Of a stretch of 64,000 nt of DNA, positions 1 to 12,053 are shown piece by piece. The position numbers and the translations under genes are program-made. The notes under the pieces are model-generated. The model had not been told where the DNA came from and ran no database searches. It saw nothing but the letters and a program-made list of their open reading frames with translations. Where the stretch lies: the NCBI RefSeq assembly GCF_902167145.1, contig NC_050097.1, positions 44,128,095-44,192,094 on the forward strand. The letters run 5' to 3'. Every line of letters starts with the position of its first letter. The first letter of the stretch is position 1. This stretch comes from Zea mays (lineage: Eukaryota > Streptophyta > Magnoliopsida > Poales > Poaceae).

Positions 1-941
1 CGGAGAAGTATGCAGAAATCTACATTGACCAGATAGTTCGCTTGCATGGAATATCAAGGACTATAGTATCGGACAGAGGAGCACCATTCGTGGCACGATT
101 TTGGGAGCAATTAAAGGAATCACTTGGGACCCAGGTAATAAGAAGCTCAGCATACCATCCTCAAACAGATGGCCAGACAGAAAGGGTAAATCAGATTTTG
201 GAAGACATGTTGAGGGCATGTGTGCTACACTATGGAAAGGATTGGGACAAGTGTCTTTCATTGGCAGAATTCTCCTATAATAACAGCTACCAGTCCAGTT
301 TGAAGATGGCACCTTTTGAAGCCTTATATGGGAGAAGGTGTAGGACCCCGCTAAATTGGTCTCAAGCAGGAGAAAGGGAAATTTTTGGACCAGACTTGGT
401 ACTTGAAGCAGAGGAAAAGGTCAGAGTTATTAAAAATAACCTAGAAGCTGCCCAGGCCAGGCAAAAGAGCTATCATGACAAGAGAAGGAAGCCTCTACAG
501 TTTGAAATGGGAGATCATGTTTATCTTAAGGTGTCACCCACCAAAGGTGTCCAGAGATTTGGAATCAAGGGCAAGTTAGCTCCTCGCTACATTGGACCCT
601 ACGAGATCAAGGAAACTTGTGGACCTGTAGCATATCAATTGAAGTTGCCACCCCACATGTCAGATGTTCATGATGTGTTCCATGTATCCCAGCTACGGAA
701 ATGCGTCCGCTTACCCGCTGAAGTGCTACCTGGACCAGAAATTGAGATAGAACCAGACTTGTCTTATCAAGAGCACCCCGTCAAGGTATTGGATCAGAAA
801 GAGAGATCAACGCGGGCAACGTCGATCAGAATGTATAAGGTTTAGTGGAGTCACCATTCAGTAGAGGAAGATACATGGGAGACTGAGGAGTTTCTACGCT
901 CTCGCTTCCCCGACTTTCTGCCCAAAGGAGTCAGTACGTAA
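1..941 (+). pseudogene. Element A pol, integrase C-terminal part
   Basis: The frame is open from the window edge (codons from base 3). It encodes the end of the integrase catalytic core: IVSDRGAPF carries the second catalytic Asp, and HPQTDGQTERVNQ is the region of the catalytic Glu. After this come the integrase C-terminal GPY/F-type region (RYIGPYEI, near 580-610) and the SDVHDVFHVSQL motif that precedes a chromodomain in this lineage. An in-frame TAG at 843-845 interrupts the chain. The same frame continues with HHS, TWE and FLRSRFPDF residues, as expected for a chromodomain-like tail, and ends at TAA 939-941. The TAG probably arose from a CAG codon. Reverse transcriptase and gag lie to the left, outside the window. 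Confidence 0.85.
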
Positions 942-1180
942 CCCAAAAACCCCACCCCACCTACCCTTTGAATCTAAATATAAGGAAAACTTAGATGTTA
1001 AAGGTAGTGTAAGCTTTGAAAATGACTCAAAAAGGACTTCCTTCTGAAGTCGCAAAGAGAATGACATTCGAAGAGCAGTTAACTAGAGAACCTTGGATAA
1101 AAGAAGGAGCAACGCACCAACACGCCTTCATGGCACCCCTCCAGAGGACTCTACCTAAAATCTCGGGACGAGATTCCTTT

Positions 1181-1192
1181 AAGGGGGAGGGC
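1181..1192 (+). other. Polypurine tract of element A
   Basis: AAGGGGGAGGGC lies immediately before the TGTAACACC start of the LTR. This is where plus-strand DNA synthesis is primed in LTR retrotransposons. Confidence 0.8.
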
Positions 1193-4100
1193 TGTAACAC
1201 CCCAGGTGTTACCATGGCCATGGCACATTTATGCACTAATGACTGTGATCACATGTGGAAGAGACTTGAGGAGAAGAGCATAAAACCTTGGGAACCATGT
1301 GTTAACCAAGAATGTTAATGACCAAAAGCATTACCCAAGCATTTATGCAATTATCACCTTGGGCAAGAGAAGATTAAACCCTAGACCCCTCTTGAGCCCT
1401 TAACTCCCAAAACCCAGGTTTAAGGGGGGGAAGGTTAAGCAAAATGTGCAAATCATGAGTTAACCCTTAGCCAAAGTTTAAGTAACATTATAATCTACAA
1501 AATGCAGAGAGGAAACATTACAAAAAGACCCCTTCAAAACCCCAAATCCATTCCTTAAGTGGAGAGAGAGCACTAGAGCTCTCTAATTCTTCTAAGTCAT
1601 GTTTTGAACCTAATCTAAAGATCCACCGTGTTCACTTAGTAAATGGCACCAAAACCACTTGAGTTGTATACCAAAAATGTGTCATACCACCTAAGGCACC
1701 CACTGGAAAAGTTTGAAACCGAGCCCAAGACGTTTGACAAGATTTGGCATGGTTTTTGTCGCGAGGTGGACAGAGGGACAAGCCAGATTTGGTGTCCGCA
1801 AATCTCCCTACCTAGGGCATATCTGCCATGGGGACTCCCTAGGTGCTAGGAGGAGGCCTACGCCGGATTTTTGCCAAGATTCGCACGCTTGCGATCTCGG
1901 CGAGCTATTGAACAAGGGCAGAAGAACACTTCCACGTGTTCGACGTGCTCTGAGCGCGCCAGAGCACGCCCAGCGCCCGACCCCGTGCGCCCCGCCCCGC
2001 GCCGAGTCGTGCCCGTGTCCCCTGCTCAAGCCCGCGCCTATAAAACCTCCTTATACGTCGACCGTACTCCTCCGCGCACGCTCGACCTCACCGGAGGCAG
2101 AGGCCACCGGCGTTTGCTCGGCAAACGGCGTGCCCGCGGCCACCCGATCCCCCGCCACCGTAGACCGGCCTGCATAGCCCTTCCCAGCCACGCCCGACCC
2201 TCGGAAGAGACCGTGCATGCCTCGGTGAAGCTCCCCGAGCAAGGAATCGGACTTTGCTTCGCCGGAGAAGCCAGTCCACGGTCGCCAGACTTCACCCGAT
2301 CGCGGTGAACGTAGACCGGATAAATCTCTGCACCATTTTTCGATTCCTTGCGCACATATCCTCTACGTCATCACGTAGAGCTCATCGTGCCGTTTAATTA
2401 AACTAGATCGCCGTGGTTAAGCCGGAGCACCCGCCGCCGACGAGTTCACCCGCCTGCGCATGTGGACCGGCCGATTCCGGCCACCACCGCCGTCGAGCCG
2501 TACCTCGCTGTGACCGCCAGGACCACCCAAAGCCAACCCCGCCCCTCGCCGGACCTCTCTCGCCGCCGGTAAGCCGCACCGCCCTTTTCCTTTCCGCGGT
2601 TACTGTTTACATACGGGGAGGGACCTCGAGGAAGAAGAAGGAAAGGCCAGGGTTTTTGTGCGCTGTCAGTGACTCAGGGGAATAGTAGCGCAGGGGTAGA
2701 AATGAATGGATTGATTTAGAAAAAATCCAGGGTCTTCGGTGCAAAGTAGTTTTCCAGGAAACCTTTTAAAATATTCTGAATTAAATCCAAACAGAACTTG
2801 AAAAATTCATAACTTCAGTTTGGTTTACCCAAATCAAGTCAAACCAATTTTGCTAGATCCTAAATAATGTAAACTACTTAGGAAAAATATAAAACCCCTA
2901 AGTGTTACAGAAAACTTTAAGGTCTTGATTTAAATGATTAACTGGTCAAAAGCTAAAAGAAATAAGGAAAAATAGCTACACTATTTGACTAGGGTTAAGA
3001 AAATTTAGAGAAGTACTTAATCACTTCCTAACATGTTCAAAAATAATAAACCCCTCTGTACACCAAGTTAAGGTAGAGTTTACCATTTAAATCATTTTAA
3101 GTCTAAAGTTAGAGAAAATATTAAAGGTGGTTTAAATAAAAAACTTGGGAGCACCCACATTTTTGTTAGTTTACTTATTCAGTATAGTTCACTAGAAAAA
3201 TTTATTATACCCTTGTTTAGTACAAAATAAATGAGATACTTTTTATTTTAGGAAAACAAGGAGAACCTAGAAAAACTCTAGAAACATAACCCCAAGGAGA
3301 AAACACCCCAAACCTTGGGATAACTAATGTTTTGTTATTAAGAACACAGAAAAAATATGAAATCTGTTGTTTGACATTTTCAAATAACAAGATAGTAGTA
3401 AGTGCCTTTTTAACATTAAACTTTAGAAAATCACAACTAAATAACCACCAAATATCCTTCTGTGATTTTTGGCACAGAAGCATGTTATTACTTTTAGATA
3501 CCAGCAAAATTGACCCTTAGGACAGAACCCACCCCTAGTTAAGAGTTGTAGTGCAAAGTGACCCCTTTGCCCCAACTTTTGTTATTTTTGTCCAGGGCAT
3601 ATTTTAATTATTCTGGACCTCAAATTTATAGGACAGCCTGCAGTGACAAATAGTAACCCACTGTAATTTTTATAGAATTTTTGGAAAAAGTTAAACCACT
3701 GATGTAGTTCAAACCCATACTAGAATTCATAAATAGAAAATGAAAAAGGGAAATTAATAATGGAGATTAATGTCATCATAACCCAACCAGCAAAACCCCT
3801 TAAATGCCTACAAAAACATCTAAGTGAACCTTATCCCTAGGCAAAACCCAAACCTAAAGTTGATAAGCATAAACCACTAAGAGCCACGTATAACCAGGAA
3901 ACCCTAAGTTACTAACTAACTTAGTTTTCTTTCACTTAGCATAATGATTACTAAATCCTGCATAATCATGGCATACATATTCTTATTCATTGCATTTGAT
4001 AGATTGCAACCTCGCCGACGGAGAATACATCCTCGTGCCGGAGCAAGGAGTTACTCAGGAGGTAGCCCCGGATCCAGCACCAGAGCCTGCCCCAGAGGAT

Positions 4101-5526
4101 CTGCCTGCCCCAGCTTTGGAAGGCAAGCCCCGGTTTTATGCATAACATGTTCTATATGATATTTTACTACACTTAATGTTTGTAGGTTTGTATTGTGCAC
4201 TTAAGTGTAGGAGTTGATTGAAACCCTAGTTGCATGAACTCAGGAATCCTTGTTGAGATGGATACTAGTATGCTAGGTCGAGTAGCTGCTTTGCTAAATA
4301 GGGATCTCGGTAGAAGTCGAGTGATTTTTCTAGCACTCGCGCGAGGTCAGGAATTGGTTGTATCCATTTTGATATCATAATGATGGTGGTATGTGGACAA
4401 CGGTCCATGGGGATACGTTGTCTACGAGACGGGAATTGGAATAAGGATTAAGGTGTGGTACCGTGTGTCAAGCGTTTGAACGTACTAAACACATGCCGAG
4501 AAATATGGTAAATCGGTAAGCCTAGTACCTGAGTGAACCTGCCCGCAGACTTTACCCCTCACGCGACCTGATACGTGGTCTCCCATTCCGGTTATGGTGG
4601 GTACAAGTGCGGTCACTGCACGACGGCAGTCGGGGTCAGTGAGGCATTGTACACCAAGGCGGTGAGCCCTGATCTGTTGCCAGGGAATCGATGGGGACGG
4701 TTCATGTGTGTGGGGACAGAGTGCCTCGCCACGTCGTGTGTTTAGGTTTACCTTGCAAGGTTTAAAAACTCGATTTGAATCGTCTGCTTCTCGCAGCTAA
4801 TGAGACTGCTTGATCCATGCTGCTACATTGAGTAACAAGTGGAAATGAGATGACTTGGCAAAAGTTGTTGATTGCTAAATGTTTGATACCATGTGTGATT
4901 AGATAGGTATATATTTAGTCTTAAGAGAGTCACACTAAAACTTGACAAAGCTAAAACTTGATTTATAAACTCAGCTAGTGCTTTTGGCAACCAAACCCCT
5001 CAGCCAAACAGCTGCATGTCTAGAGGTAGAGGAGTAGACTCCTCACACCGGGTAAGTCTAGCTGAGTATTAGTATACTCAGCCTTGCTTGTGGCATAATT
5101 TTACAGGTTCTCTGGAGGACATGGTTGCTGGAGTGACTTGGCCGTCCATCTTGCCACTGGGTTGGACTGTCGAGTGGGACCCTGCCTCGGCTGAGGAGGA
5201 GCATGAAGAGTGATGGGACAGGCTTCCCCATCTCTCTGTTTATTTACCATTAGTTTTATTCTGCTGCACTTCGAACAATGATGACTACTTTTGTTAAAAC
5301 TCCAATGATGATGTAATAAGTTTAATACTCTTTAATGTATGGTTTCATGCTTTATTGTATTTGCTCTGTGACTCACCATCGAGTGAGACTGTGGTACTTG
5401 ATCCTGTCAGTGGCCTTGTCGGACTAGATCCGAGGGATTTACGGGTTATTCCCATTTAAGTGTGGTCTAGCCTCTAAGGCGGGACTTAGGCACTTAAGTT
5501 GGAATAATTCGGACGGTTCTGCCACA
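1193..5526 (+). repeat. 3' LTR of element A (4334 bp)
   Basis: The LTR begins TGTAACACCCCAGGTGTT and ends GGTTCTGCCACA. A second LTR of the same family is a solo copy at 35268-39621; the two can be followed along nearly their whole length, with clear divergence. The first half holds a GC-rich stretch (about 1900-2650) with a TATA motif, which is probably the LTR promoter region. The middle is AT-rich. The last third contains a well-conserved segment (about 4480-4830 and 5030-5520) matching the solo LTR closely. The short ORFs inside the LTR are not conserved genes. Confidence 0.9.
2039..2047 (+). promoter_or_regulatory. Candidate TATA box of the element A LTR
   Basis: TATAAAAC sits in a GC-rich setting (…CGCCTATAAAACC). 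The solo LTR of the same family has the equivalent CGCCTATAAAGC near 36117-36128. Conservation at the same LTR position supports a promoter role. Confidence 0.5.
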
Positions 5527-5531
5527 TTTCT

Positions 5532-6480
5532 AGTGCATAATGTCCTAGTGTACATATGCAGTGCAACAAATATCATCTTTGCGAAGGCTTTCAGGCAAAT
5601 GCAAGAGCCAGATGACAAGATACATGTTGCAACACACCCCCTCTGCGGCTTCGGAGGGAGACAAATCATGGCGCTTGGTAAGATAACTATGCCAATCACC
5701 TTTGGCTATATTCACAATACAAGGACAGAGCAGGTTGTCCTCGACATTGTCGATATGGAGTATCCCTACAATGCAATAATTGGTCGAGGGACGTTGAACG
5801 CCTTCGAAGCAATACTTCACCCAGCATATCTTTGCATGAAGATACCTTCTGACCAAGGGCCTATTGTTGTACATGGAAGCCAAGAGGCTGCTAGGAGAGC
5901 CGAAGGGAACTGGACAGATTCAAAGGCCATCCATAACATAGATGAAGCCGAAGCTCATCAACAATATAAGCATAAAAGAGAAAAGGTTGCTTCAGCAGAT
6001 CAGACAAAGCCCATGCTTTTTGCGAAGATATAGCCGAGCAAAAAGTGCTATTGGGATCCCAAATTGTCTAATGAACAAGAGAAGACTTTGTTGAGATTTC
6101 TGTTCAATAACAAGGATGTTTTTGCTTGGTTAGCTAATGATCTCTGTGGTGTCAATAAAGATGTCATTGAGAACTCACTCAATGTAGACCCGGCCTTCGG
6201 ACCAAGAAAGCAGAGGCTTCAAAAAATGTCCGATGATAAAGTCGAAGGTGCGCGAAACGAAGTAAAAAGACTTTTGAGTGTCGGTGTTATCAGAAGGGCC
6301 GGTCTTAAATTAAATCCAGAGAAATGTGTCTTTGGAGTGATGAGGGGCAAATTTCATGGTTGCTTGGTATCAACAAAGGGTATTGAAGCTAATTCAAGTA
6401 AGATAGAAGCTATACTTCGGATGGAGCTACCAAAGTCAAGAAAGGGTGCTCAGAGGTTGACAGGGAGGGTGGCATCATTC
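5532..6480 (+). pseudogene. Element B pol remnant (protease and broken reverse transcriptase)
   Basis: The first part (to about 6033) is a retropepsin-like region containing FGGRQ, YNAIIGRGTLN and LHPAYLCMK motifs, as in Tat-type pol. An in-frame stop at 6031-6033 separates it from the start of RT (NKDVFAW, the PRKQRLQKMS region and a VKRLLSVGVI segment). At about 6295 the sequence jumps directly to the LKLNPEKCVFGV motif, so the RT fingers and palm, including the YVDD active-site loop, are missing. The thumb/connection part (GIEANSSKIEAI, GAQRLTG) continues to about 6480. A second junction there joins it straight to the antisense-ORF region, removing RNase H and integrase. Not functional. 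Confidence 0.8.
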
Positions 6481-7247
6481 AGCTCAGCTGGTAGCCACAG
6501 TCAAGAAAGGGTGCACCGGCACGATCGTGGATGCATCCTATAACTTCTTCGTCCACCCCACCAAAGAGCATGGATCTCGGTTGGTAGCCATAGTTGATAG
6601 CAAAGTCCTTTAGCTTAGCTGCATCCTCTTCGGAAAGCTGCTGGCCACCCAGGTGCCGTAGGTCGTAGTCTGCTTCTTCCGAAGAGACTTCTTTAGTTTT
6701 CTTCCCTTTGTCTGACACTTCTGTGGCCAACTCCTTCTCTACAGCCACGTCTGATATAATTTTGTCAATTTCGGTGGCTGTGAGGTCTTCGCCTTCAGTT
6801 GCAATAACAGCTTCGGCATCAGTAGATTTGACAGTCTTGTCTGCCGAAGCTGGAGGTGGGGTTTGCTCAATTGCATGGAGTATGTTCATCATACGTCGCT
6901 TTTTCTGTCCCCTGTTTCTTCCATCGGTAGCCGAAGGAATTTCCCTTTTCTATAAAAGGTTGGTAAGTTCCGATCTAAGAGGACTTAGCAGCTTGAATGG
7001 TGGGGATTTAGTCATTACCTTCAAAATTTCTGACGCTTCGGCAGCAGAAGGTGACGGAGTGCTCAAGGTTATTTTCGGCACATCATGTACCTTCGGATCG
7101 GCAGAAGGTATATTTTCAAGTTTCCTCTTCTTAGGACCCGGTGCCTTTGGCTCTGGCGCTATTTTCATCCTCTTCAAGGCCTCTTCGTCCTCCTTCACGG
7201 ATCGGGCAGCTTGCCTGCTCAGAATGCTGACAACTCTTTTTCTTTTC
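6481..7247 (-). pseudogene. Element B antisense ORF, downstream part
   Basis: This minus-strand coding region is the C-terminal part of the ORF that starts at 11685; the two are separated by the solo LTR at 7248-10478. Removing that LTR and one TTTTC duplication rejoins the frame through a Lys/Arg-rich segment (KRKRVVSIL). The protein is acidic, rich in Ala, Glu and Lys, and has several KKRK-like basic patches. In-frame stops occur (for example at 6950-6952). It overlaps nothing coding on the plus strand. Function unknown; it belongs to the Tat-element antisense ORFs that databases often label putative gypsy-type transposon. Confidence 0.6.
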
Positions 7248-10200
7248 TGTAATACCCACTTTGTAAAAGAAAATCTAAGAGTATAAATTATATTCCTTTG
7301 CATATATGGGTGTCATCCCTATTTATCATTTCATGTGGACACCTCACTTACACCAATAAATAATTAACAAAAGACACTCAATTAAATCATGCATCATATT
7401 GAGGTTTCTATTTTTGTGTGCATCTTGTGACAGTATAAAAATCATATGAAAAGAATTATATTAAAGCACAAAATGGAATTTAAGGTCTAACAAAAATTCT
7501 AGAAGTGAGAAAGGAGGAAAAGAAATACTATATAATACAAAACAAAATGTACAAAATTTAAACTCTATCCATAGTGGTAAGATTAAAATCTATCTTTTAT
7601 TGAGTACAAAAGTAACATGTATATTTGGAGTCTAAATTCGAAATTTAAAATGAAAGGGGAAAGATAAACCAGAAAAAGGATAAAAGAGAACTCCATTCGT
7701 GGGCCAACTTACACCAATCCGGCCCAATAATACACCTCCACTGTGTGGCCCACCTGACCGGGATCTCGCGCGGGGGGGGGGGGCTGACATCGGGGGCCCA
7801 CTGGCATCCGCTTATCACGCACGCACTCACTCCTTTCCCACTGACACCTGGGGCTCGCACGTGAGGCTTGGGCATCGTCAACAGCTCACCCATGCTTTGC
7901 GCGGATGGTGGCGTTGTTCGCGAAATCCTCGGTCAAGGGGGTGACCGGATCCTGTGGCCACGCCATACATATGAACCAACTGGTCACGCCGCATGCCTGC
8001 AACCGAATTAATCGTGTAGACAACTGAACCTAAAACGAGAGGGAGAAGGGGGCGGCGACCTTGCGTTGACTTGACTGTGCCGTCGTCGATTCGCTAGTCC
8101 GCCATCGATTCGGGGTAATCACGGGGTCTAGGCAACTTGCTTGGTTGCGTGGAGCGCGACTGTGGCGAATTGGGGCCGGTGGTGCATTGAAGGTTAGGGA
8201 ATTCCTCGCCGGAGTGGAGCCCTTCGCCGAACTCGCGTTGTACCGTGGACCAACCTCGACTCGTCAGTGGCTTCGGTAAGACCTCGGCCATCTTGCACGT
8301 CTCCTTCTCCGGGATGCATAGAGCTAGTACCGCTAGGGTTAGACCCCCTAGGCGCCTCGCGCGCTGCTCGTCGACGAGTGCCGCCGTGAGGTTTGCCCAG
8401 CGCCGCTGCGTCTGGGTATAGGATAGAGACGATGGATGGTGGGCTGTTGATCTTCCACGGGGCGGTCCAGATTAGATTGTCGATGACCGTTTCGCTCGGA
8501 TCAGTGAGAACCGTCGATCCGGTGATAACCGACTGAGATTGGAGTTAGGAAATTTAGATCTGGGACGTCGGATTGGGATCTGGCGGTTCTTGTCGCGTAC
8601 CGTTTCACGGCCGCTCCGATGTAATCTGGGGCACACATCCCAGATCCAACGGCCGATATTGCCCCGTACCCCTTCGCGGGCGCGGATTTACACTTTGGCC
8701 CCTCTATTTTCATAGAACCAACTCGCCGTCCTGCGCAGTGGGGCTCTAAGTCTTAGGGATTTTCACGCAGGGGCCCCTGGACTCTCTGGTAATTGATGCG
8801 CAGTCCAGACAGTGAATAATATTCATAAAATCAATTAGAAAATGAATTTTTAGTATTAAATTAATTACAGAAACTTGTTAAATTCATATGACATTCATAT
8901 GAACTCCAAATTAATCCATTCTAGTTTCTAAATTTTTGTAATATTATTTTCTATCACCTAGAGTCTCTGTTTTGACATGAAAACAGTAAGAAAAATAATT
9001 CCTCACTTAACCCTATTTTAAGCACATAAAACCTTTGGAAATTCATAATTTAATATCCATAACTCCAAAATTTATGATTCCTGTTCCTAGGGTTTTATTT
9101 TAATGTGTAGATTATTATTATGTATTTTGTTTACATGTTTGGTGTGATATTAATTTTCTCTATATATTGTGCTTGTTTGTATTGTGGCGAGTAGAAGAGC
9201 CTATGACTGAGGATCTTGGTGCCCAGCAGATAGAAGTAGCTGAGCAGAAGCTCATTGAAGGCAAGTTGTGCCCTTGACCACTTTTTACCCAATAATGTTC
9301 TTTAATATCACAAATTCATGCGTAGGTTTAATTTTGATGGGACCTGATAGGTCACCCTAGACTGTTTATCTCTTTACCTTGTTATCCCTGAATCACATGG
9401 GTAGTTTTGCTATTGCTTTACATGGTTTTGGGATAATCTTTCATTATATCCATGTTCCTGTTATTTTGTTATTCTATTTATGTTCATGTCAAGATCATTA
9501 ATGTTAATTGGAACATGGAGCTTAACTTGAGAAACACGTGCCACCACAAGGTTAGCATGGGATGCTCTTGGCTGACTAATTAGGAAAGCTAGTGGAAGAC
9601 TACCTTACCCGAAAGGGGCAAGGGCAGTAGGGGAGTTGCATGCAAGGAGGTTCTCGGGTTGATTTTGCTGCGATGGCGGACAGACGGGGGATTCTTGCAA
9701 GTGCTCTTCCCATAAACTGTAGCGGGCTTTAGGAAGCTAGTGGAACTTTGTAAAGGCCTCGTAGTGTTACCCTACCTCGCTTCCTTGGTAGAGGTATATG
9801 GGGCCCGTACAACCCCGTGGCACATGGGTAACATGACTTGTGGGTACAGGGTACAACCTCTGCAGAGTGTAAAACTGGTATACTAGTCGAGCTCACGGTC
9901 ATGAGCAGCTCAGGACTCTCGCATGATTAATTTATGGAACTTAAATTCAATTTGTCATTTGCAATGCATGGGATTATGTATTAATTTTGTTCTATTACTT
10001 TTATTAAGGTTTGATATTTACTTACATTTAATAACTGCTAATAAAATTTTGACCAACTAATTAAAAGCAATGCTCAGCTTTAACCCTGTTGTTGATTAGC
10101 CTTACACATCACATGAACCCCCACCTTTGGTGAGTTTATGCCCACTGGTTCCCCACAACTTGTTGAGCTATGATCATGTGTGAGCTCACCCTTGCTGTCT

Positions 10201-10478
10201 CACACCCCCCACAGGAGAAGAACAGGTGGTTCAGGAGGAGCCTCAAAGCGAGGAGTTTGATCTGATCTAGGTGGCGTTTCCCAGTTGACTTGCGCTAAGG
10301 ATGATCCTTAGTTTGTTTATATTTATCTTTTATTTTGTAACAAGACTTCCGCTTTGTAATAAATACTCTGATGTTATTGTGACATTTATCTCTATACACT
10401 CTGTTATTATATATGTTGTCTTCTTTGGCGCATGTATGAGATGCACCCGGCTTTGTCCCTTAAAGCCCGGGTGTGACA
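7248..10478 (+). repeat. Solo LTR of a long-LTR retrotransposon (3231 bp) in element B
   Basis: The sequence starts TGTAATACCCACTTTG and ends CCCGGGTGTGACA. It is flanked by a perfect 5 bp duplication TTTTC (7243-7247 and 10479-10483). No internal region is present, so this is a solo LTR left by LTR-LTR recombination. Parts of it (for example the CTCTGCAGAGTG and GAGCTCACGG stretch near 9860-9900) match, in reverse, element C near 12870-12920, so the two families are related. Orientation is inferred from the TGTAA start. A GC-rich part lies at about 7690-8770; the remainder is AT-rich. Confidence 0.9.
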
Positions 10479-11685
10479 TTTTCGCCCCCCCAGCCCCTTC
10501 GTCAAGTCTCTCATAATCCGTATACTCAAAGTTCAGGGCATCCATTACCCGATTTAACCTTCGTTTCGGCCGGGTGCCGAAGGCAGCGGTCATTAATTGA
10601 TCCTCTTTCTTCGTGTAATTCCCAAGAATTTCTTTACACGTAGTTTCAATCATTTCTAACCATTCTATACATGGTTTTTTGAATTGCTTTTCAAACTTGT
10701 AGCAGAAGGGAAGTCAAACAAGTTCATATTTCTTTCATCCCTCCTTCTTCTTCAGCATCCCCCAGCCGCTAGAGGACGAGAAGGTTTTATTTGCCAGGTA
10801 TTCCTGCACTAAGTCTCTAGTGCTAATTTCAGCAGCCACCACTCTGAATTCAACTTCGGCTAGCTGGCATTGGGAGCCGAGTTGCATATTGCATAATGGC
10901 CTTGTCATCCCGAAGCTCAACCTCAGAGGACTCATAACCATAGTCATGAGTTTTTCCCTCTTCTTCTCATCAGCTTTCATATAGAACCATTCGCTTGTCC
11001 ACCCGGTCGGCCACTTAGTGCGGTTGCCGATCACCGGGGCCTTAGTGTCTTTTCGGTAGGCAAAATTATAACATCCAAAGTTTTTGTGAAGTCCATCTTC
11101 TCTGACCTTCATCTGATAATGTAACTCATGCACTCGACAGAAACCTTCGGCATTAGAACTCATGCCCTGGCTTCGGAGAGCCCATATGTAAACACTCAGC
11201 CTAACAATGGCATTTGGTGTTAGCTGATGAAGATATATTTCAAACCTCTTCAAAACCTCTCCTATTATATCATATAGAGGAAACCGAAGCCTTGCCCTGA
11301 AGAAGCTTTTAAAAACAACAACTTCATCCTCCTTTGGTTCCGGAACCACTTCCTCGCCTGCAAAGCGAATAAGTTTACTCTCATTTTCCCCAAAATAGCC
11401 TAGCTTCTTCGTCATAACCAGGTCCTCTGCTGACATAGTAGATTTTCCAAACTCAATATGGCTGGGCTTTGATGGGCTCAGAATATTGTTGTCCTCTTCG
11501 ATTTTGTCATCACTTTTCTCCTCAGCTACAGTTTGCTCAGCTTCGACACTTTCACCTTCTGCAATAGTTACTTCTGAAACAACTAGACCCGATCGCCTCA
11601 TCACTTCAAATATTGGTGCCATTTCTGTCACTTCAGCATCATCTCCCTCACGGGACACCCTAGCAGTAGATATTACTCGGGCCAT
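10479..11685 (-). pseudogene. Element B antisense ORF, upstream part
   Basis: The minus-strand ORF starts at ATG 11685 (MARVISTARVSREGDD). It runs 316 codons to a stop at 10735 and continues in the same frame, past stops, to the solo LTR. The N-terminal third is acidic with Val- and Glu-rich segments. The middle carries the segment VVVFKSFFRARLRFPLYDII (about residues 120-140), whose counterpart in element D reads VIVFKSFMKARLRFPLHKML. This conserved block matches my recollection of the putative gypsy-type transposon domain in plant databases (Transposase_28). It is antisense to pol. Function is unknown, and stops make this copy inactive. Confidence 0.65.
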
Positions 11686-12053
11686 TTCAAGTGATGTAGT
11701 TCCTTAAGACGAAGCTAACTTCGAATGACAAAGAGCGTGCTTGGAAAGCTCAATCCAGAAATCTTCGGCTTTGGTTACAAATTTTAACAGCACAATAGTG
11801 CAATGACAATGAATGTTGTGGTAACTCCTCACCAACATGTCTGCTTATATAGTGTTGTAGGGGAAGAAGGCGGACCGCCAGACCGTCTACACTGACTGAG
11901 TGGCGGACCGGCCGACGCTCGGAATATTTTAATTGTTTTTCGATAACAAGCTCAGGGAAGGTGTTTTTTGGACCATCAGCATTCCGAAGCCTTTGTATTT
12001 TTCGCAGGTCGAGCTCGTTACAAAAAAATGATCTAGCACCGCGAAGGGGCTAC

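Larger units (their letters stand above)
1..5526 (+). mobile_element. Element A: Ty3/gypsy retrotransposon, 3' half (long-LTR chromovirus-like)
   Basis: The window opens inside the integrase of a Ty3/gypsy element. It is followed by a polypurine tract and a complete 3' LTR of 4334 bp that ends in CA at 5526. The next bases (5527-5531, TTTCT) should be one copy of its 5 bp target duplication; the other copy lies outside the window. Beyond that point the sequence switches to pol of a different Tat-type element (B), so A is inserted in B. The very long LTR and the pol C-terminus resemble the Tekay/Del group of chromoviruses. The lineage is inferred from gene layout and LTR size, not from a search. 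Confidence 0.85.

Noticed and set aside
1713..2355. Overlapping GC-rich ORFs in the element A LTR (and 35920-36640 in the solo LTR)
   Set aside because: They lie in the LTR promoter region, and frames are not conserved between the two LTR copies.
6481..7303. Host gene in the antisense-ORF region
   Set aside because: The region lies between Tat pol and its 3' LTR and a relative occurs in element D, so it belongs to the retrotransposon.
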